42,910 nucleotides of DNA from IMG/VR virus record IMGVR_UViG_3300025326_000082, positions 1 to 42,910 of that record. The stretch is one strand, 5' to 3'. Numbering within the stretch: the stretch's first letter is position 1; the number at the start of each line of letters is the position of its first letter. Of this stretch, positions 23,891 to 33,283 are shown piece by piece. This stretch comes from a virus. The position numbers were made by a program, and so were the translations under genes. Below the pieces are notes generated by a model, which had not been told where the DNA came from, made no database searches, and saw only the letters and a list, made by a program, of their open reading frames with translations.

Positions 23891-24799
23891 TTACACGTTC
23901 CTCGTAATCTTGATGTTGGTTGCTTCAGTGCTGTCGTACAACGCCTGGAATGGCATCTGAAGGATGATCGAGCCTTCGCCAGACGTGTCAGGTTGGCCGC
24001 CAGTATACTTAATTTTTGGCAGTAAGAACGTCATCCCAGAGCCACTGCCACCCAAGGTAAAGCTGAGTGATGAAGAGGTCTCGTTGATGAACTTGTTCAA
24101 CATTACTTCATCTTCGAAGTACGCTGAGAGGCTACCGGTAATTAAACTGCGGCCGATGGTAGCCTGAAGTCCTGAGATGCTGCCAATCACCGGGTTGGCC
24201 TGGAGGTTGTTATTGAGGTTGATTGAAACCTCAGTCACAATCGCAATTGCGGATCCACCTTCGTTGATAGCACCTGAGAAGCCGTCATACGGAGATGACG
24301 TTGGGGCGGCTGGGTAAGTTGACCCAGCAATGGCCGTGCTGGCTGTTGCGTCCTGGTCCTTGCCCATCATGCCAAATGTGATACCGCAGATTGCCTCTGG
24401 GGATACCGTTAATGCAAGGGTATTCACCTCACAGCCGCGATACCGCAGGTAGCGCGTGATGTCCGCGAAATACCGTTCAACCGTGAAGCTGCGACGAACG
24501 ACACCTGCTTTCAGCACATCTGCGGCCCAGGTGCCACCAAGTGCTGCCTGAAGGAAATCGTCGTAACTGCCATCGGAAAGTTCACCGACGATATCGCCGG
24601 CAACAGAACGTTGGCCAAGACGGAAGTCAACCAACATACGGTCATCACGAATTTCTTCAGATTGGAGGGTGCCGCGTTGTAAAGCTAGCGTGGCGCTGTT
24701 ATGGCGGATGGCTGACAGCGTGGGGGTGGCCGGCGTGGTGCCCCATGTTGTTTCGGCCACGTAGGTCATGCGGTGGCGAGCGCCTGATGCAGTAGTCAT
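23891..24799 (-). CDS. Major tail tube protein
   Basis: 302 residues, beta-rich, beginning MTTASGARHRMTYVAETTWGTT, a start typical of phage tail tube proteins (TTP_4/TTP-like). LRYRGCEVNTLALTVSP and SFTLGGSGSGMTFLLPKIKYTG lie in the core. Its gene lies directly upstream of the tail chaperones and after the tail terminator, the standard order. It polymerises into the tail tube. Confidence 0.85.
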   Translation of the reverse strand: MTTASGARHRMTYVAETTWGTTPATPTLSAIRHNSATLALQRGTLQSEEIRDDRMLVDFRLGQRSVAGDIVGELSDGSYDDFLQAALGGTWAADVLKAGVVRRSFTVERYFADITRYLRYRGCEVNTLALTVSPEAICGITFGMMGKDQDATASTAIAGSTYPAAPTSSPYDGFSGAINEGGSAIAIVTEVSINLNNNLQANPVIGSISGLQATIGRSLITGSLSAYFEDEVMLNKFINETSSSLSFTLGGSGSGMTFLLPKIKYTGGQPDTSGEGSIILQMPFQALYDSTEATNIKITRNV

Positions 24800-24814
24800 T
24801 TACAACCTCCTGAT

Positions 24815-25231
24815 TTAGCTGCGCAGGATTTGCGCGTACCATTGAATAGTTACAACCACCTTCCACCAACCGTCCACCGGACGACCCGAGCTGCGACCGC
24901 AACTTGTGATTAAGACCTCCTGGTTGTCAAAATATAGTCGATCGCCAGGAGTGAAAACATTCGGGAATTGATCAGCCTTGTCCTTTGATTCTTTCGTTCC
25001 CTTGTTTAAGGGGAAGTTTAAATCAACCTGGAAAATTCCATCGACCTCATCATATCCATCACTTCCAAGTGTCGACACACTGGGAAGATTTGGGAGGAAG
25101 AAAACTGCACCCCACGCTTCGGCAGTTGGCTTTGTAAACAACTCGTTCTCAAACGCAGTCTTGCCAACAGCAAAGAACTCAGCATCGCGATATGCTTTCT
25201 GGAGTGCAGCCTCGACCTTTCCAACACTCAT
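24815..25231 (-). CDS. Tail terminator / DUF4128-like protein
   Basis: 138 residues, with GAVFFLPNLPS, GIFQVDLNFPLNKG and the terminal WWKVVVTIQWYAQI, the pattern of phage tail terminator proteins (DUF4128/gpU-like). It would cap the tube and join tail to head. Overlaps the upstream gene's end by 4 nt; located between the connector genes and the tail tube. Confidence 0.72.
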   Translation of the reverse strand: MSVGKVEAALQKAYRDAEFFAVGKTAFENELFTKPTAEAWGAVFFLPNLPSVSTLGSDGYDEVDGIFQVDLNFPLNKGTKESKDKADQFPNVFTPGDRLYFDNQEVLITSCGRSSGRPVDGWWKVVVTIQWYAQILRS

Positions 25232-25674
25232 TTTTGGTTTCTCACTTTCTTAGCTTCTTGGCGAACCAAGCGCTCAAACCGGGCTACATTCCGACGCATC
25301 ATCCCTTGAAGTGACTTAGACGAATAGCCGTCATATTCAATGCGACGGGCGTAGGGTAAATTGTTCGTCATATAGATGCTGTCTTCAGAGCCCGCACTTA
25401 TAACTTGGTTCACTACCTCGTTGGTAGTAGCTGTTCCGGTTTTATCAACTCGGTCCGTTGTGCCGGTAATTGGGTTCTTTGCTTTCGTCTGCCAGTTCCC
25501 GCGCAACCGACCTTCAAGAACTGGAGTGTCTAAGATGATCGCACTAAATAATTGAATTATCACGGTACGACGAACTTTGTCACACTTATCGATGGACTTC
25601 ACGGCGAAATCGGATATCTTTCTTGTGAAAGGTTTCCCACTCGCGTAAGAAAAACCACCGGGGTTCTTAGCCAT
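25228..25674 (-). CDS. HK97 gp10-like neck/tail completion protein
   Basis: 148 residues from ATG 25674 (GGAG seven bases upstream; the longer frame to 25755 overlaps the preceding gene). The middle has TPVLEGRLRGNWQTK and SIYMTNNLPYARRIEYDGYSSK, the core pattern of HK97 gp10-type neck proteins, with an Arg/Lys-rich C-terminal helix. It sits between the head closure protein and the tail terminator, as expected. Confidence 0.8.
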   Translation of the reverse strand: MAKNPGGFSYASGKPFTRKISDFAVKSIDKCDKVRRTVIIQLFSAIILDTPVLEGRLRGNWQTKAKNPITGTTDRVDKTGTATTNEVVNQVISAGSEDSIYMTNNLPYARRIEYDGYSSKSLQGMMRRNVARFERLVRQEAKKVRNQK

Positions 25675-25676
25675 GT

Positions 25677-26066
25677 CTATCTCCGCCTTGCGCCCATCTT
25701 GTAGATAATTGGAATGCCAGCTGGTGATAATGGCGTGACACCAATAATCTCCCAAGATATTGAGTCAAATTGAACTTCATCCAATGCACGCGGTTCAAAT
25801 GACGCGTCTGACGCCGCCGCGATGATATACCTCATGTTGTCAAGCATCAACGGTTGGTCTTTTAGCTGGTTGTCAAATGCCCCTATGGTGCCTTTCGACG
25901 CTGGCAACACCACTGCGGTAATTGTGCCATTGGTCGTGACGGTGACAACCGTGCCATCGACCGGGTCAGAGCTAGTGTTCTCCCGTCGAACAATCGGGAT
26001 CGTCCGACCCTTTTCCTTAATCAGCCTTAGCGCGGAAGCAGCGGTAGATTCGTAGAACCCGCTCAT
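25677..26066 (-). CDS. Head-tail joining/head closure protein candidate
   Basis: 129 residues, short helix then beta strands (IPIVRRENTSSDPVDGTVVT, ITAVVLPAS), a fold and length matching phage stopper/head closure proteins (SPP1 gp16-like). The gene overlaps the upstream DnaT-like connector as ATGA. Assigned from position and pattern. Confidence 0.65.
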   Translation of the reverse strand: MSGFYESTAASALRLIKEKGRTIPIVRRENTSSDPVDGTVVTVTTNGTITAVVLPASKGTIGAFDNQLKDQPLMLDNMRYIIAAASDASFEPRALDEVQFDSISWEIIGVTPLSPAGIPIIYKMGARRR

Positions 26067-26566
26067 ACGCGCACCGTTAGAATTCCGCTGTCCAAGCTGT
26101 GCTTTAGCAACGGCTCAAGAAGTGCCCTGGCCTTTGTTAGCTCAGGCTGGGCATTCGTGATTCCCGACTCGGCGTATTGGGTCTCAATCACATCAACCTT
26201 TTCTCTCACCACCTCACGACCCGCGCCCGTAGGCATTAGGTCTTGCGCGATAGCATCTACGGACAGCTGCGACTGGGCTTGCTTGAGCACCGCTGGAATG
26301 ACGTCTGACGCAATATCGACCCCATCAACCTGAGCTCCGTACCGTGGCCATTGCAGTGGTTGATTTGGGTCTGTTTTTGAACCCCAGAATTGCCGGCGAA
26401 ACGACTCAATGTAGTCATTAGCCTGGATGAGATACTTTTCAGCGTCGGCATCCACGGATGGAAAGGTATACCCGCGCGATTCAGCGTAGGTTCTTGCCTC
26501 GGCCACCGTAATATAGCTGTTGGCATTAGGCTCATCGCCTGTTCCATCTTCAACAATGATCGCCAT
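26063..26566 (-). CDS. Head-tail adaptor (DnaT-like/gp6-like)
   Basis: 167 residues beginning IIVEDGTGDEPNANSYIT followed by AEARTYAESRGY, the signature of the phage DnaT-like/gp6-type adaptor family that attaches to the portal. Later helices (YIESFRRQFWGSK, VLKQAQSQLSVDAIAQDL) fit. Position after the major capsid region and before the closure protein agrees. Confidence 0.8.
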   Translation of the reverse strand: MAIIVEDGTGDEPNANSYITVAEARTYAESRGYTFPSVDADAEKYLIQANDYIESFRRQFWGSKTDPNQPLQWPRYGAQVDGVDIASDVIPAVLKQAQSQLSVDAIAQDLMPTGAGREVVREKVDVIETQYAESGITNAQPELTKARALLEPLLKHSLDSGILTVRV

Positions 26567-26581
26567 CGCCGGCTCTCCGTA

Positions 26582-26935
26582 TTACGCGTTAGCTGCTGGT
26601 TGGTCATCTTCGCCGTCGTCAAGGTCACCGACCTTCTTAAGCGCCTGCTTGCACACCTTGAGAATTTCCTTCTCAGAGTCGTGCGCGCACTCGAAAACTT
26701 GGGTTTCCGACTTGTGGTAAAAGTCCATAACCGCAGCAATTTTTTCTGCAACCTTGTCGTTGTTTTTCAACTTGGTTGGGTCAATTGCAAAAATCACGCC
26801 TGCCGCGGGCTCATGACGATCAGAGCCGAAGGACGCAGAAATATCGCGGTGGCGAATGTGAAAATCTCGCACTTTCTCGAAAAGTTCACGATCAATTGTG
26901 CCAAGGGTATACAGGATAATAATTTTGCGCGCCAT
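26582..26935 (-). CDS. Hypothetical protein between capsid and connector genes
   Basis: 117 residues from ATG 26935 (AAAGGAG upstream). Begins with a short strand (KIIILYTLGTID), contains DFHIRHRDISASFGSDRHEP and ends in a very acidic tail (DLDDGEDDQPAA). Unrecognised; likely minor head or connector accessory protein by position. A stem-loop precedes its ribosome site. Confidence 0.6.
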   Translation of the reverse strand: MARKIIILYTLGTIDRELFEKVRDFHIRHRDISASFGSDRHEPAAGVIFAIDPTKLKNNDKVAEKIAAVMDFYHKSETQVFECAHDSEKEILKVCKQALKKVGDLDDGEDDQPAANA

Positions 26936-26951
26936 GTTGCTTGCTCCTTTC

Positions 26952-26982
26952 AAAACCAACTAGAGACCCTCCAGTTGGTTTT
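26952..26982 (-). terminator. Stem-loop after the major capsid gene, weak terminator
   Basis: Perfect 10-bp stem AAAACCAACT/AGTTGGTTTT with an 11-nt loop, ending in four T, between the capsid gene stop (26999) and the next ribosome site. It may partly terminate transcription or protect the capsid transcript's 3' end, giving more capsid than downstream connector protein. Confidence 0.5.
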
Positions 26983-26998
26983 GTGATGTTAGGTTGTA

Positions 26999-27958
26999 TT
27001 ACTGGGTCAGCAACATGACGCCGGCGGTATCCTTGTTGTCCGTCGCAGTCTTGTCCCAGTTGGTGCCAGTGCCCAAAGCGGCATCGGTCGGAGATGCACC
27101 GCCATTGGCCTTGTCCCAGGTGTAGCCCTTAACGCCGAGGTTGTAAGTCCACTCCGCTTGGTAAGTGCGCTTGATGTTGTTGGCGCCAGTTTTTTCTTCG
27201 ATGGCGGCGTAGAAGTCATTGTTCTGATCAACAAGGACCGCATTTTCCACCAAACCCAACGTCCGGTAGTTATCCGGAGTGCCCGTAACAATCAAGTTCG
27301 GGCTGTCAGTGATAACAAACAGACGACCAAACGCATCGGAGACAACCGCCACAGTTCCAAATTGGAACAACTGACTGCCGTTGGCGACCGCGTTCAAATG
27401 CAGGTCTGTCATTACCTTGGAGTGCATAACCCAGGCGCGGACTGCCGCAGAACGATCGCCAAACTTACCAGCCGCGGTAACAAGGCCAGCAAAGTCAGCT
27501 ACAGCACCAGTCGCACTATGCTTCAAGGCCGCGACGGCGTTGATGGCCGCACCAGTGGAGTTGATGGCCGCGTTGAGCATATCCTGCATCATCGCCTTTG
27601 CCAGCTGCTCACCAATGACCACCGCAGCTTGCTCTGGATTTTGTTGAATCCAGGTATATTGCTGTGGTTCAAAGTCAATCGGTGGGGTACCAGCAGCCAC
27701 CTTGACCGACGCATTTTCCAGGTGCGCCAGAGCAGCGGCTGTCACAGCAGTGCTGGATTGGTCGTACGCATTACGGCGACGAATCAAACCAGAGATTGCT
27801 TTGAACGAGGCTTCTAGCGAGAAGTCACCTTGGTTCGCCGCAGGACGCAGAATGATTGCGCCACGACTGGCCTCATTGAATTTCGCTGTTTCTTGTGCGA
27901 CGACTTCAGTCATCGCGGCGTAGGTGTATTGGTTAAACACCTTCAAGTCAAATGCCAT
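26999..27958 (-). CDS. Major capsid protein (Gp13-like)
   Basis: 319 residues: MAFDLKVFNQYTYAAMTE opening, FDLSLEAS-type region (here QGDFSLEASFKAI), VRAWVMHSKVMTDLH and a beta-rich C-terminal half with FVITDSPNLIVTGTP, typical of major capsid proteins of the Gp13-like HK97-fold group. No N-terminal delta domain is seen, matching the separate scaffold gene upstream. Followed by a stem-loop. Confidence 0.88.
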   Translation of the reverse strand: MAFDLKVFNQYTYAAMTEVVAQETAKFNEASRGAIILRPAANQGDFSLEASFKAISGLIRRRNAYDQSSTAVTAAALAHLENASVKVAAGTPPIDFEPQQYTWIQQNPEQAAVVIGEQLAKAMMQDMLNAAINSTGAAINAVAALKHSATGAVADFAGLVTAAGKFGDRSAAVRAWVMHSKVMTDLHLNAVANGSQLFQFGTVAVVSDAFGRLFVITDSPNLIVTGTPDNYRTLGLVENAVLVDQNNDFYAAIEEKTGANNIKRTYQAEWTYNLGVKGYTWDKANGGASPTDAALGTGTNWDKTATDNKDTAGVMLLTQ

Positions 27959-27984
27959 GTTTCACCTCTCGTTAACCGTTAAAA

Positions 27985-28701
27985 TTACTGCGGAACGCGG
28001 TTATTCGCCCTCAGCCAATCGGCTTTCTGTTGAGGGTTTTTGCATTCCGCCATAGTTTTCGGGAGGTCACCGCCACCCTTACCCTTGTCTTTGCCATCAC
28101 CGTGGCCACCGCCACCAGTGCCCTTGCTTCCAATAATGATGGCCGCGAAAGACGGGCTGGAACGAAACTCATCGGCAAGCTCGTCCAGTGTCAACGCGCT
28201 AGGACTCCCATCCGCGTTGACAACTTTCGTTACGGCCACACCATCGGTAAACTCAGGCTTGAGCCGCGCTTTGACGTGTGGCAGAATAACATCTGGCGCG
28301 GTGCTGATTCTCGCAGCAATTTGTGTTGCGACGTTATCGACCAACAATTTGTTAAGCGAGCCCGTCATAACACCAAGTTGATTTTCATACTCTGACTTCT
28401 GTTTGTCCAACTTACCTTGCCAAGATTTTTCGAGCGCATCAACATCGCCCTTTTTCTTGTGTCCTTCTTCTTCTTCTTTTTGTTGCTTGGACTTAAAACT
28501 ATTCAACTCTTCTTCTAAGGTACGTGACCGTTCTTCTGCTTTTCGAGCACGTTCTTTTTCATGATCTTTTGCACGTTTCAAAGCACCGGTGTCTTCCAAG
28601 TCGTCGACAAGCAAATGAAACTTGTCATCTTTCTTGGTGTAAAGCTTTTGCGTTGCCTCATCGACACCGTCAAGCGAGTCAAGCACAAGTTTGAGTCCCA
28701 T
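27985..28701 (-). CDS. Capsid scaffolding protein
   Basis: 238 residues, charged coiled-coil (about 35-110, Glu/Lys/Arg-rich) with Gly/Asp-rich linker near the end (GTGGGGHGDGKDKGKGGGD) and a C-terminal helix. It occupies the slot directly upstream of the capsid gene on the late transcript. Scaffolds of this kind guide procapsid assembly through the C-terminus. No protease domain is seen. Confidence 0.8.
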   Translation of the reverse strand: MGLKLVLDSLDGVDEATQKLYTKKDDKFHLLVDDLEDTGALKRAKDHEKERARKAEERSRTLEEELNSFKSKQQKEEEEGHKKKGDVDALEKSWQGKLDKQKSEYENQLGVMTGSLNKLLVDNVATQIAARISTAPDVILPHVKARLKPEFTDGVAVTKVVNADGSPSALTLDELADEFRSSPSFAAIIIGSKGTGGGGHGDGKDKGKGGGDLPKTMAECKNPQQKADWLRANNRVPQ

Positions 28702-28715
28702 ATCATCCTCTCTGT

Positions 28716-29810
28716 TTAAGGTTTACCAACACCGGCTCTTTCAAAAACAATCGGAGCCTTTTTCCTCATTTCATCGAGCGTGAGTGGTTGGAAGTCACGA
28801 CCGAGATTGAGCCTTGCAAATTCATCTGCTGAAAGACCACCTTGACGAAACAATTTTGCACGAGTTTCACCAAGAGCTTCTTCTTGAAACGTTTTTGACT
28901 GCCCCTTAAGCCATTGATAGTAACTCAAATCGGCTGAAACGTAACCTTCAGCGCTTGAGCGTGTTCCTCCCTCATCAGGGATCGCATATTTTTGGTTAAC
29001 TTCGGCGATTGTTGTGCTGCGACAGCCTGGGTGGATGGGTGGAAGTGGACCTTCTCCTATTGGAAAAACCTGTTGATCAAGACTGCGACATTGGATGGTC
29101 GTTTTTGAATCTAAGGTTGAGATCCATCGATACCCCACCAAAATATCGCTGTTAGCCGCCCATACGGCGGCGCGCGACGTCGACGCAACATGCTGAACTG
29201 ACGTGCGAACAACCATCGCGGCGTTACGCTCATCACGTGCAAGTATTCCGTCTTGAAAATTATTGGCCTTTGTGCCACGGATAAGCGTGATGATCTGTTG
29301 GTTAGTTAACCCGTTCGTAAAACCCTGTCGAATTGTGTTGTTAATCATGGCAATTTCGCCACGCGTCCAATCTTCGACGAACGGCGTAAGCAGCTCACCT
29401 GTTGCGGAGATTGGCCTGGCCAAGGTTGCCGCATACGCATTCATTGCCGAAACAGCTTGGACGCGGGCAGATGCAGTAGTTAGCTCACGTAAAAATGCCG
29501 CTTCAAAATCTGCCTCATCACCAGAGAGAATGCGAAGCTGGTCGAATAATTTACGCGACCACGTTTCATACGTTTGCTCTTGCTGCAGCTTTAACTGGCG
29601 AAGTAAATCGTCGAGTTGTTGACGAGCCGCTGGTGAAGCGGTATCTAACAGGCCAACTGTCTCACGCACGGCACGGTCTAATTGGCGTGTCACTGATGCA
29701 TAGTCACGAATCATGCCCGCTTTAATTCTTTCAAGCAGAACCTGATGGCGAGTAGCAATGTTTACCGCGTGCTCGTTAGCTGGGCGTGCGGTGCGGGGCT
29801 TTTTAGCCAT
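28716..29810 (-). CDS. MuF-like minor head (head morphogenesis) protein
   Basis: 364 residues. N-terminal half helical; centre NFQDGILARDERNAAMVVRT; then the conserved MuF/SPP1 gp7 core: YRWISTLDSKTT followed by CRSLDQQVFPIGEGPLPPIHPGCRSTT-type sequence (Cys-Arg... HPGCR). A few copies enter the capsid with the portal. Overlaps the portal stop by 8 nt. No toxin domain is fused to the C-terminus, which ends after a short helical tail. Confidence 0.87.
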   Translation of the reverse strand: MAKKPRTARPANEHAVNIATRHQVLLERIKAGMIRDYASVTRQLDRAVRETVGLLDTASPAARQQLDDLLRQLKLQQEQTYETWSRKLFDQLRILSGDEADFEAAFLRELTTASARVQAVSAMNAYAATLARPISATGELLTPFVEDWTRGEIAMINNTIRQGFTNGLTNQQIITLIRGTKANNFQDGILARDERNAAMVVRTSVQHVASTSRAAVWAANSDILVGYRWISTLDSKTTIQCRSLDQQVFPIGEGPLPPIHPGCRSTTIAEVNQKYAIPDEGGTRSSAEGYVSADLSYYQWLKGQSKTFQEEALGETRAKLFRQGGLSADEFARLNLGRDFQPLTLDEMRKKAPIVFERAGVGKP

Positions 29811-31377
29811 TGTTGGTGACTACCTTATCAGACTGAACATCTTCGCTAGGTTGGTCTAAGCTGCTTGTGCCAGCCCCAATCCCTTGGCTCATCTCGTTTT
29901 CAAGCTGGTCTTTGGCTTCCTCATCATCGAGATGCGCCTTCCCAGCGGCCCGCAATTGTGCACGCATTTCTTCGAACGTGATTGCGCCAGACATCCATGA
30001 GGCAACGCATTGTTGTTGTTCTTGTGGCGTCATAGTTGAAATCGTGAAATCAGTTGGCAGCTCAAATTCAATCGCGTCGTCTCCAGTTGAGGACACAAAG
30101 CGTTGAGCTGCCTTAAGGGCATTTTCGTAGGCGGCCGAAACATTCTTTGAGATGGTTGACAACACCGAGGTTTCAGCCGCCTCTTCTTGGCCAGCTTCAG
30201 TGGCCGTGCGCTGCACATCCCGTTGCTCCACCAGCTTCGCGCCCAAGGCCGTCATCTGTCGCTCTTTCTGGTCCATCGCCTCTTTAGTCATGGTGTTTGG
30301 TGCAACTTGCATCAAGCCAGCTGCCCCGTTCTCTGGCAGTAGCACGCTTCCACGTGAACCCAAGAACACCTGTCCCTTCATCACATCATCAACCCATTGT
30401 TGCGTCAGGCCTGAGAACCAAGGGGTCGGCTGGCCAACCATGTAGCACGCATCTTCATAGTCGGCGCTGTTCCGGTAATGCGCGATGTTTATTGTGGCGA
30501 TGTCATACAGCGGCGGTTCATCAACCGTGGTGTTGTTGTTATCAGAGCCGATGAAATAAAACGGAATGGTGTCCATCAAGGAACCTGAGTTGTCACGCGG
30601 GAACACACGGTCCTTGAGGATAAACTCTTCTTGCTTAGCATCAGCACCCTCATTGCGCACCCAGGTCTCCACCGTATAGATGCGGCCAGTTGGCGCGACT
30701 AACGGCCCATTCACATAGGCGGTGGGCGCAAAGCCATTGCGAATAGCTTGATCGGCAACCTCTTCAGGTGAGTAGATGCGCAGGGCACGCCACTGGTCCT
30801 TGACCTGCTCTTCAAACCCATCGTCCGAGGTCACATAGGTCTCTTCCAACACAACCAAGACAAGCATTGACTCAGCACCAATCTTCTCAACACGCCAGTT
30901 GATGATTGCCAGCGGATGGTAACGGCCAATGGTCGGGCGGATGTTAAACGCCTCTTGTTCGGCGATTGAAACAAGGCCTGAGGTCGTTGGGTAGTCCACA
31001 TAGAGCCCTGAGCGGCCAAATGAGGTGGCGTCACGCAATGAGGCCTGTGCAAGCAGGGGCAAACTAATGCCCGAGCCATCGGCGTCTTCCTCGAGGTCTT
31101 GAAGCGTGGATGGAATTTCTACCACCGGCTCTTTCTGTGTCACCTGTCCCACAAGACCACGAAGTGTGCGTGCGGTAACCGGGTAGAAGACGGCACGCGC
31201 GACGTACGCAGTGTAGCGGTCGGTGTTTTGCTGGCTGGTGTCACTGGCATTCGGCTTGGGAAGATAAACAGTCGTCTTACCCTTTACTGCATCCTGACCA
31301 TCGATGCAATCTGCGATAAGCGCCCATTTCTTTTCCATCAGACGATATTCAGCGTGCCTGTAGTTGATCTTCGGCAT
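29803..31377 (-). CDS. Portal protein (DUF4055 type)
   Basis: 524 residues with the DUF4055 portal pattern: FYPVTARTLRGLVGQV near the start, GRSGLYVDYP, IGRYHPLAIINWRVEK, FYFIGSDNNN and IAHYRNSADYEDACYMVG. It ends in a Gln/Glu/Asp-rich tail. The portal forms the dodecameric DNA gate of the head. ATG 31377 has GAGGA upstream. Directly after TerL, before MuF. Confidence 0.9.
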   Translation of the reverse strand: MPKINYRHAEYRLMEKKWALIADCIDGQDAVKGKTTVYLPKPNASDTSQQNTDRYTAYVARAVFYPVTARTLRGLVGQVTQKEPVVEIPSTLQDLEEDADGSGISLPLLAQASLRDATSFGRSGLYVDYPTTSGLVSIAEQEAFNIRPTIGRYHPLAIINWRVEKIGAESMLVLVVLEETYVTSDDGFEEQVKDQWRALRIYSPEEVADQAIRNGFAPTAYVNGPLVAPTGRIYTVETWVRNEGADAKQEEFILKDRVFPRDNSGSLMDTIPFYFIGSDNNNTTVDEPPLYDIATINIAHYRNSADYEDACYMVGQPTPWFSGLTQQWVDDVMKGQVFLGSRGSVLLPENGAAGLMQVAPNTMTKEAMDQKERQMTALGAKLVEQRDVQRTATEAGQEEAAETSVLSTISKNVSAAYENALKAAQRFVSSTGDDAIEFELPTDFTISTMTPQEQQQCVASWMSGAITFEEMRAQLRAAGKAHLDDEEAKDQLENEMSQGIGAGTSSLDQPSEDVQSDKVVTNNG

Positions 31378-31388
31378 TTATCGTATCC

Positions 31389-32936
31389 TCAAGTTGACAC
31401 ATTAACGGTCAGTTTTGTTGCTGCCCGGTTGTTACCAGCAAGCACGCGGTATCGCACAACATCATATGGGTGGTCTTCAGAATTCGTATCGACGTCATCT
31501 GGATCATCATCGTCACGCGGCAGCACTGGCAGCGTCGACCGTGCCCCGATGCAATGATCCATCACAAAGAAACCTGGTTCTTCAGCCGCGTAATCCTTGG
31601 TTGTGGCCTCAAGGCGCTCACGAAGAAGTTGCAATCCATTCTTACGTGACCCTGGGCTCTTATCAGAAACAGTCCACATGACGCCATGGTCACTCATTTT
31701 CTTTTCGATGGTGTCAACGTCTTTTTCCTTGACATCACGAATCTGGTTGTCAGCAGGCCCGGCTGATGGCATCTTCGACATCCATTTTTTCGCATAAAGT
31801 TCATTGTCCCGTTTGAGAATGCCCTTTGCGATATCCTTGGCCGACATCTTTAGGCCTTCATTTGTGCCAATGGTCTTAGTGCCATACCACTCATGAAATA
31901 AAATCAATGAACCTTTTTTCGGGCAGAACACACGGCCACCCTCCAACACAACTTCTTCGCCATTAGCTTCTGCAAACCAACCTACATAGAATGGGTGAGT
32001 TGAGCCCCAGTCAAACCCACGATCAAGGCGCCATCCTCTAGGAATCTTAAAGCGAGGCAATACCACTCTATCTGACCAGACATCATCAAGCGCACCACCT
32101 GAGGTAATGTCCCAATCACCCCACAGCCAGGCACGTCGCTTGTTCTCTTCTTTAATGCTCTCCAACTCCATGATGTACTCAGGAGTTAGATAGATGTTCT
32201 CTTTATAGGAGCCAAAGATGCGGCAACGGGTCTTAACCGTAATTTCTCTTGTCTGTGTTTGTGGGTTAAAAACCTCAATCTCACGCTTCACCATTTTACC
32301 GGGGCTCGCAGCATCGATGTATTCGAGCTTCACCCAGTTGTGCCCAGGACCATATGGGTTGGTGGTCGCGAACACCTCTAGTGGAATTGGGGGCAAGAAA
32401 TACTTCTTCTTCGTTTGTGGGTCTATGGCTGGATAATCCTCAGGGCGAAATGACGAGCGATTAAGGCTCATCATCATGTCATAGAGCTCACGTGTGGCAT
32501 GCTTCGTCAGCTCATTCCACCCCACAAACGGATATTCGTGACCGTGGTATGCCCAGTAGTCTTTCTTGTTCTTCACCACCCGAAAGAGGAGTTCCTCGCC
32601 TGTTGGCCACGTCCACTTATAGTCGGCTTTCGACTCAAGGAATTTTGCGCCATCATCAAATTGTGGGAACCAGCGCTTCGACTTCTGCACAAGGTCGTCA
32701 AGGTTCTTGTACTCAAGGTCGAAGATAACACCACGCCAGAATGCGCCGTAGCCAAGGCCAACCAACCGTCGATACCGCATCAACTGAACATCAGTCTTGC
32801 CAGGACCACGTGTGCCCTCGTACAAAATATGATGAGCAGGGCACGACATGGCAAGGACTTGGCTTCCACGCAGCGGCTCCCAAACCATGCGAGGCGAGAT
32901 GATGTCAATTTGTTGGTCGGTCGCCACGGCGTTCAT
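31389..32936 (-). CDS. terL: Terminase large subunit
   Basis: 515 residues. ATPase domain with Walker A GTRGPGKT (41-48), a Walker B strand YPFVGWNEL and the coupling motif FATTNPYGPGHN; nuclease domain with GFDWGSTHPF (first acidic residue) and later DNQIRDVKE. It cuts and pumps DNA into the head through the portal. The stop of a small upstream gene overlaps its start as ATGA-type coupling. Confidence 0.93.
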   Translation of the reverse strand: MNAVATDQQIDIISPRMVWEPLRGSQVLAMSCPAHHILYEGTRGPGKTDVQLMRYRRLVGLGYGAFWRGVIFDLEYKNLDDLVQKSKRWFPQFDDGAKFLESKADYKWTWPTGEELLFRVVKNKKDYWAYHGHEYPFVGWNELTKHATRELYDMMMSLNRSSFRPEDYPAIDPQTKKKYFLPPIPLEVFATTNPYGPGHNWVKLEYIDAASPGKMVKREIEVFNPQTQTREITVKTRCRIFGSYKENIYLTPEYIMELESIKEENKRRAWLWGDWDITSGGALDDVWSDRVVLPRFKIPRGWRLDRGFDWGSTHPFYVGWFAEANGEEVVLEGGRVFCPKKGSLILFHEWYGTKTIGTNEGLKMSAKDIAKGILKRDNELYAKKWMSKMPSAGPADNQIRDVKEKDVDTIEKKMSDHGVMWTVSDKSPGSRKNGLQLLRERLEATTKDYAAEEPGFFVMDHCIGARSTLPVLPRDDDDPDDVDTNSEDHPYDVVRYRVLAGNNRAATKLTVNVST

Positions 32937-33283
32937 TTTATTTTAATCCGAAGCTCAAATGTCTTATCACGCGCTGGCGATGAGTCAGTGATAACACGGA
33001 ACAACAAGGTATACTCAGTATTTACTACCCCGCCGGTAATCCAAACAAGCACAACCGTGTTCGTCGGGAAGGTTCCTTGAACAGGGTCATTGATTGGCTC
33101 AGTATTAAGCAGCTCGCCAATCTTTGTCAGACCGGCAGGAACAGTCACTGCAATTGAGTCAATCAACTCACCTTCAAGGAGCCAATCACGAAAGGCAAAC
33201 CCGTAGACGTCAATGTCCACGGGTTTTTGCGTTCCGTAGATGCCGCGCGAATCTTCACGCAAACCATCTTCGACTGTGATCAC
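32933..33283 (-). CDS. Hypothetical structural-type protein, 116 aa
   Basis: 116 residues from GTG 33283, overlapping the previous stop as GTGA. Opens MITVEDGLREDSRG and is mostly strands (VVLVWITGGVVNTEYTLLFRVI), like an Ig-like or decoration-type beta sandwich. The pattern DGTVVDD/EYTLLFRV is common in small phage head-adjacent genes of unknown exact role. Lies between the M14 peptidase block and TerL. Confidence 0.65.
   Translation of the reverse strand: MITVEDGLREDSRGIYGTQKPVDIDVYGFAFRDWLLEGELIDSIAVTVPAGLTKIGELLNTEPINDPVQGTFPTNTVVLVWITGGVVNTEYTLLFRVITDSSPARDKTFELRIKIK

Noticed and set aside
27158-27817. Long plus-strand frame opposite the capsid gene
   Set aside because: Antisense shadow of the major capsid gene; no ribosome site and composition unlike a protein.
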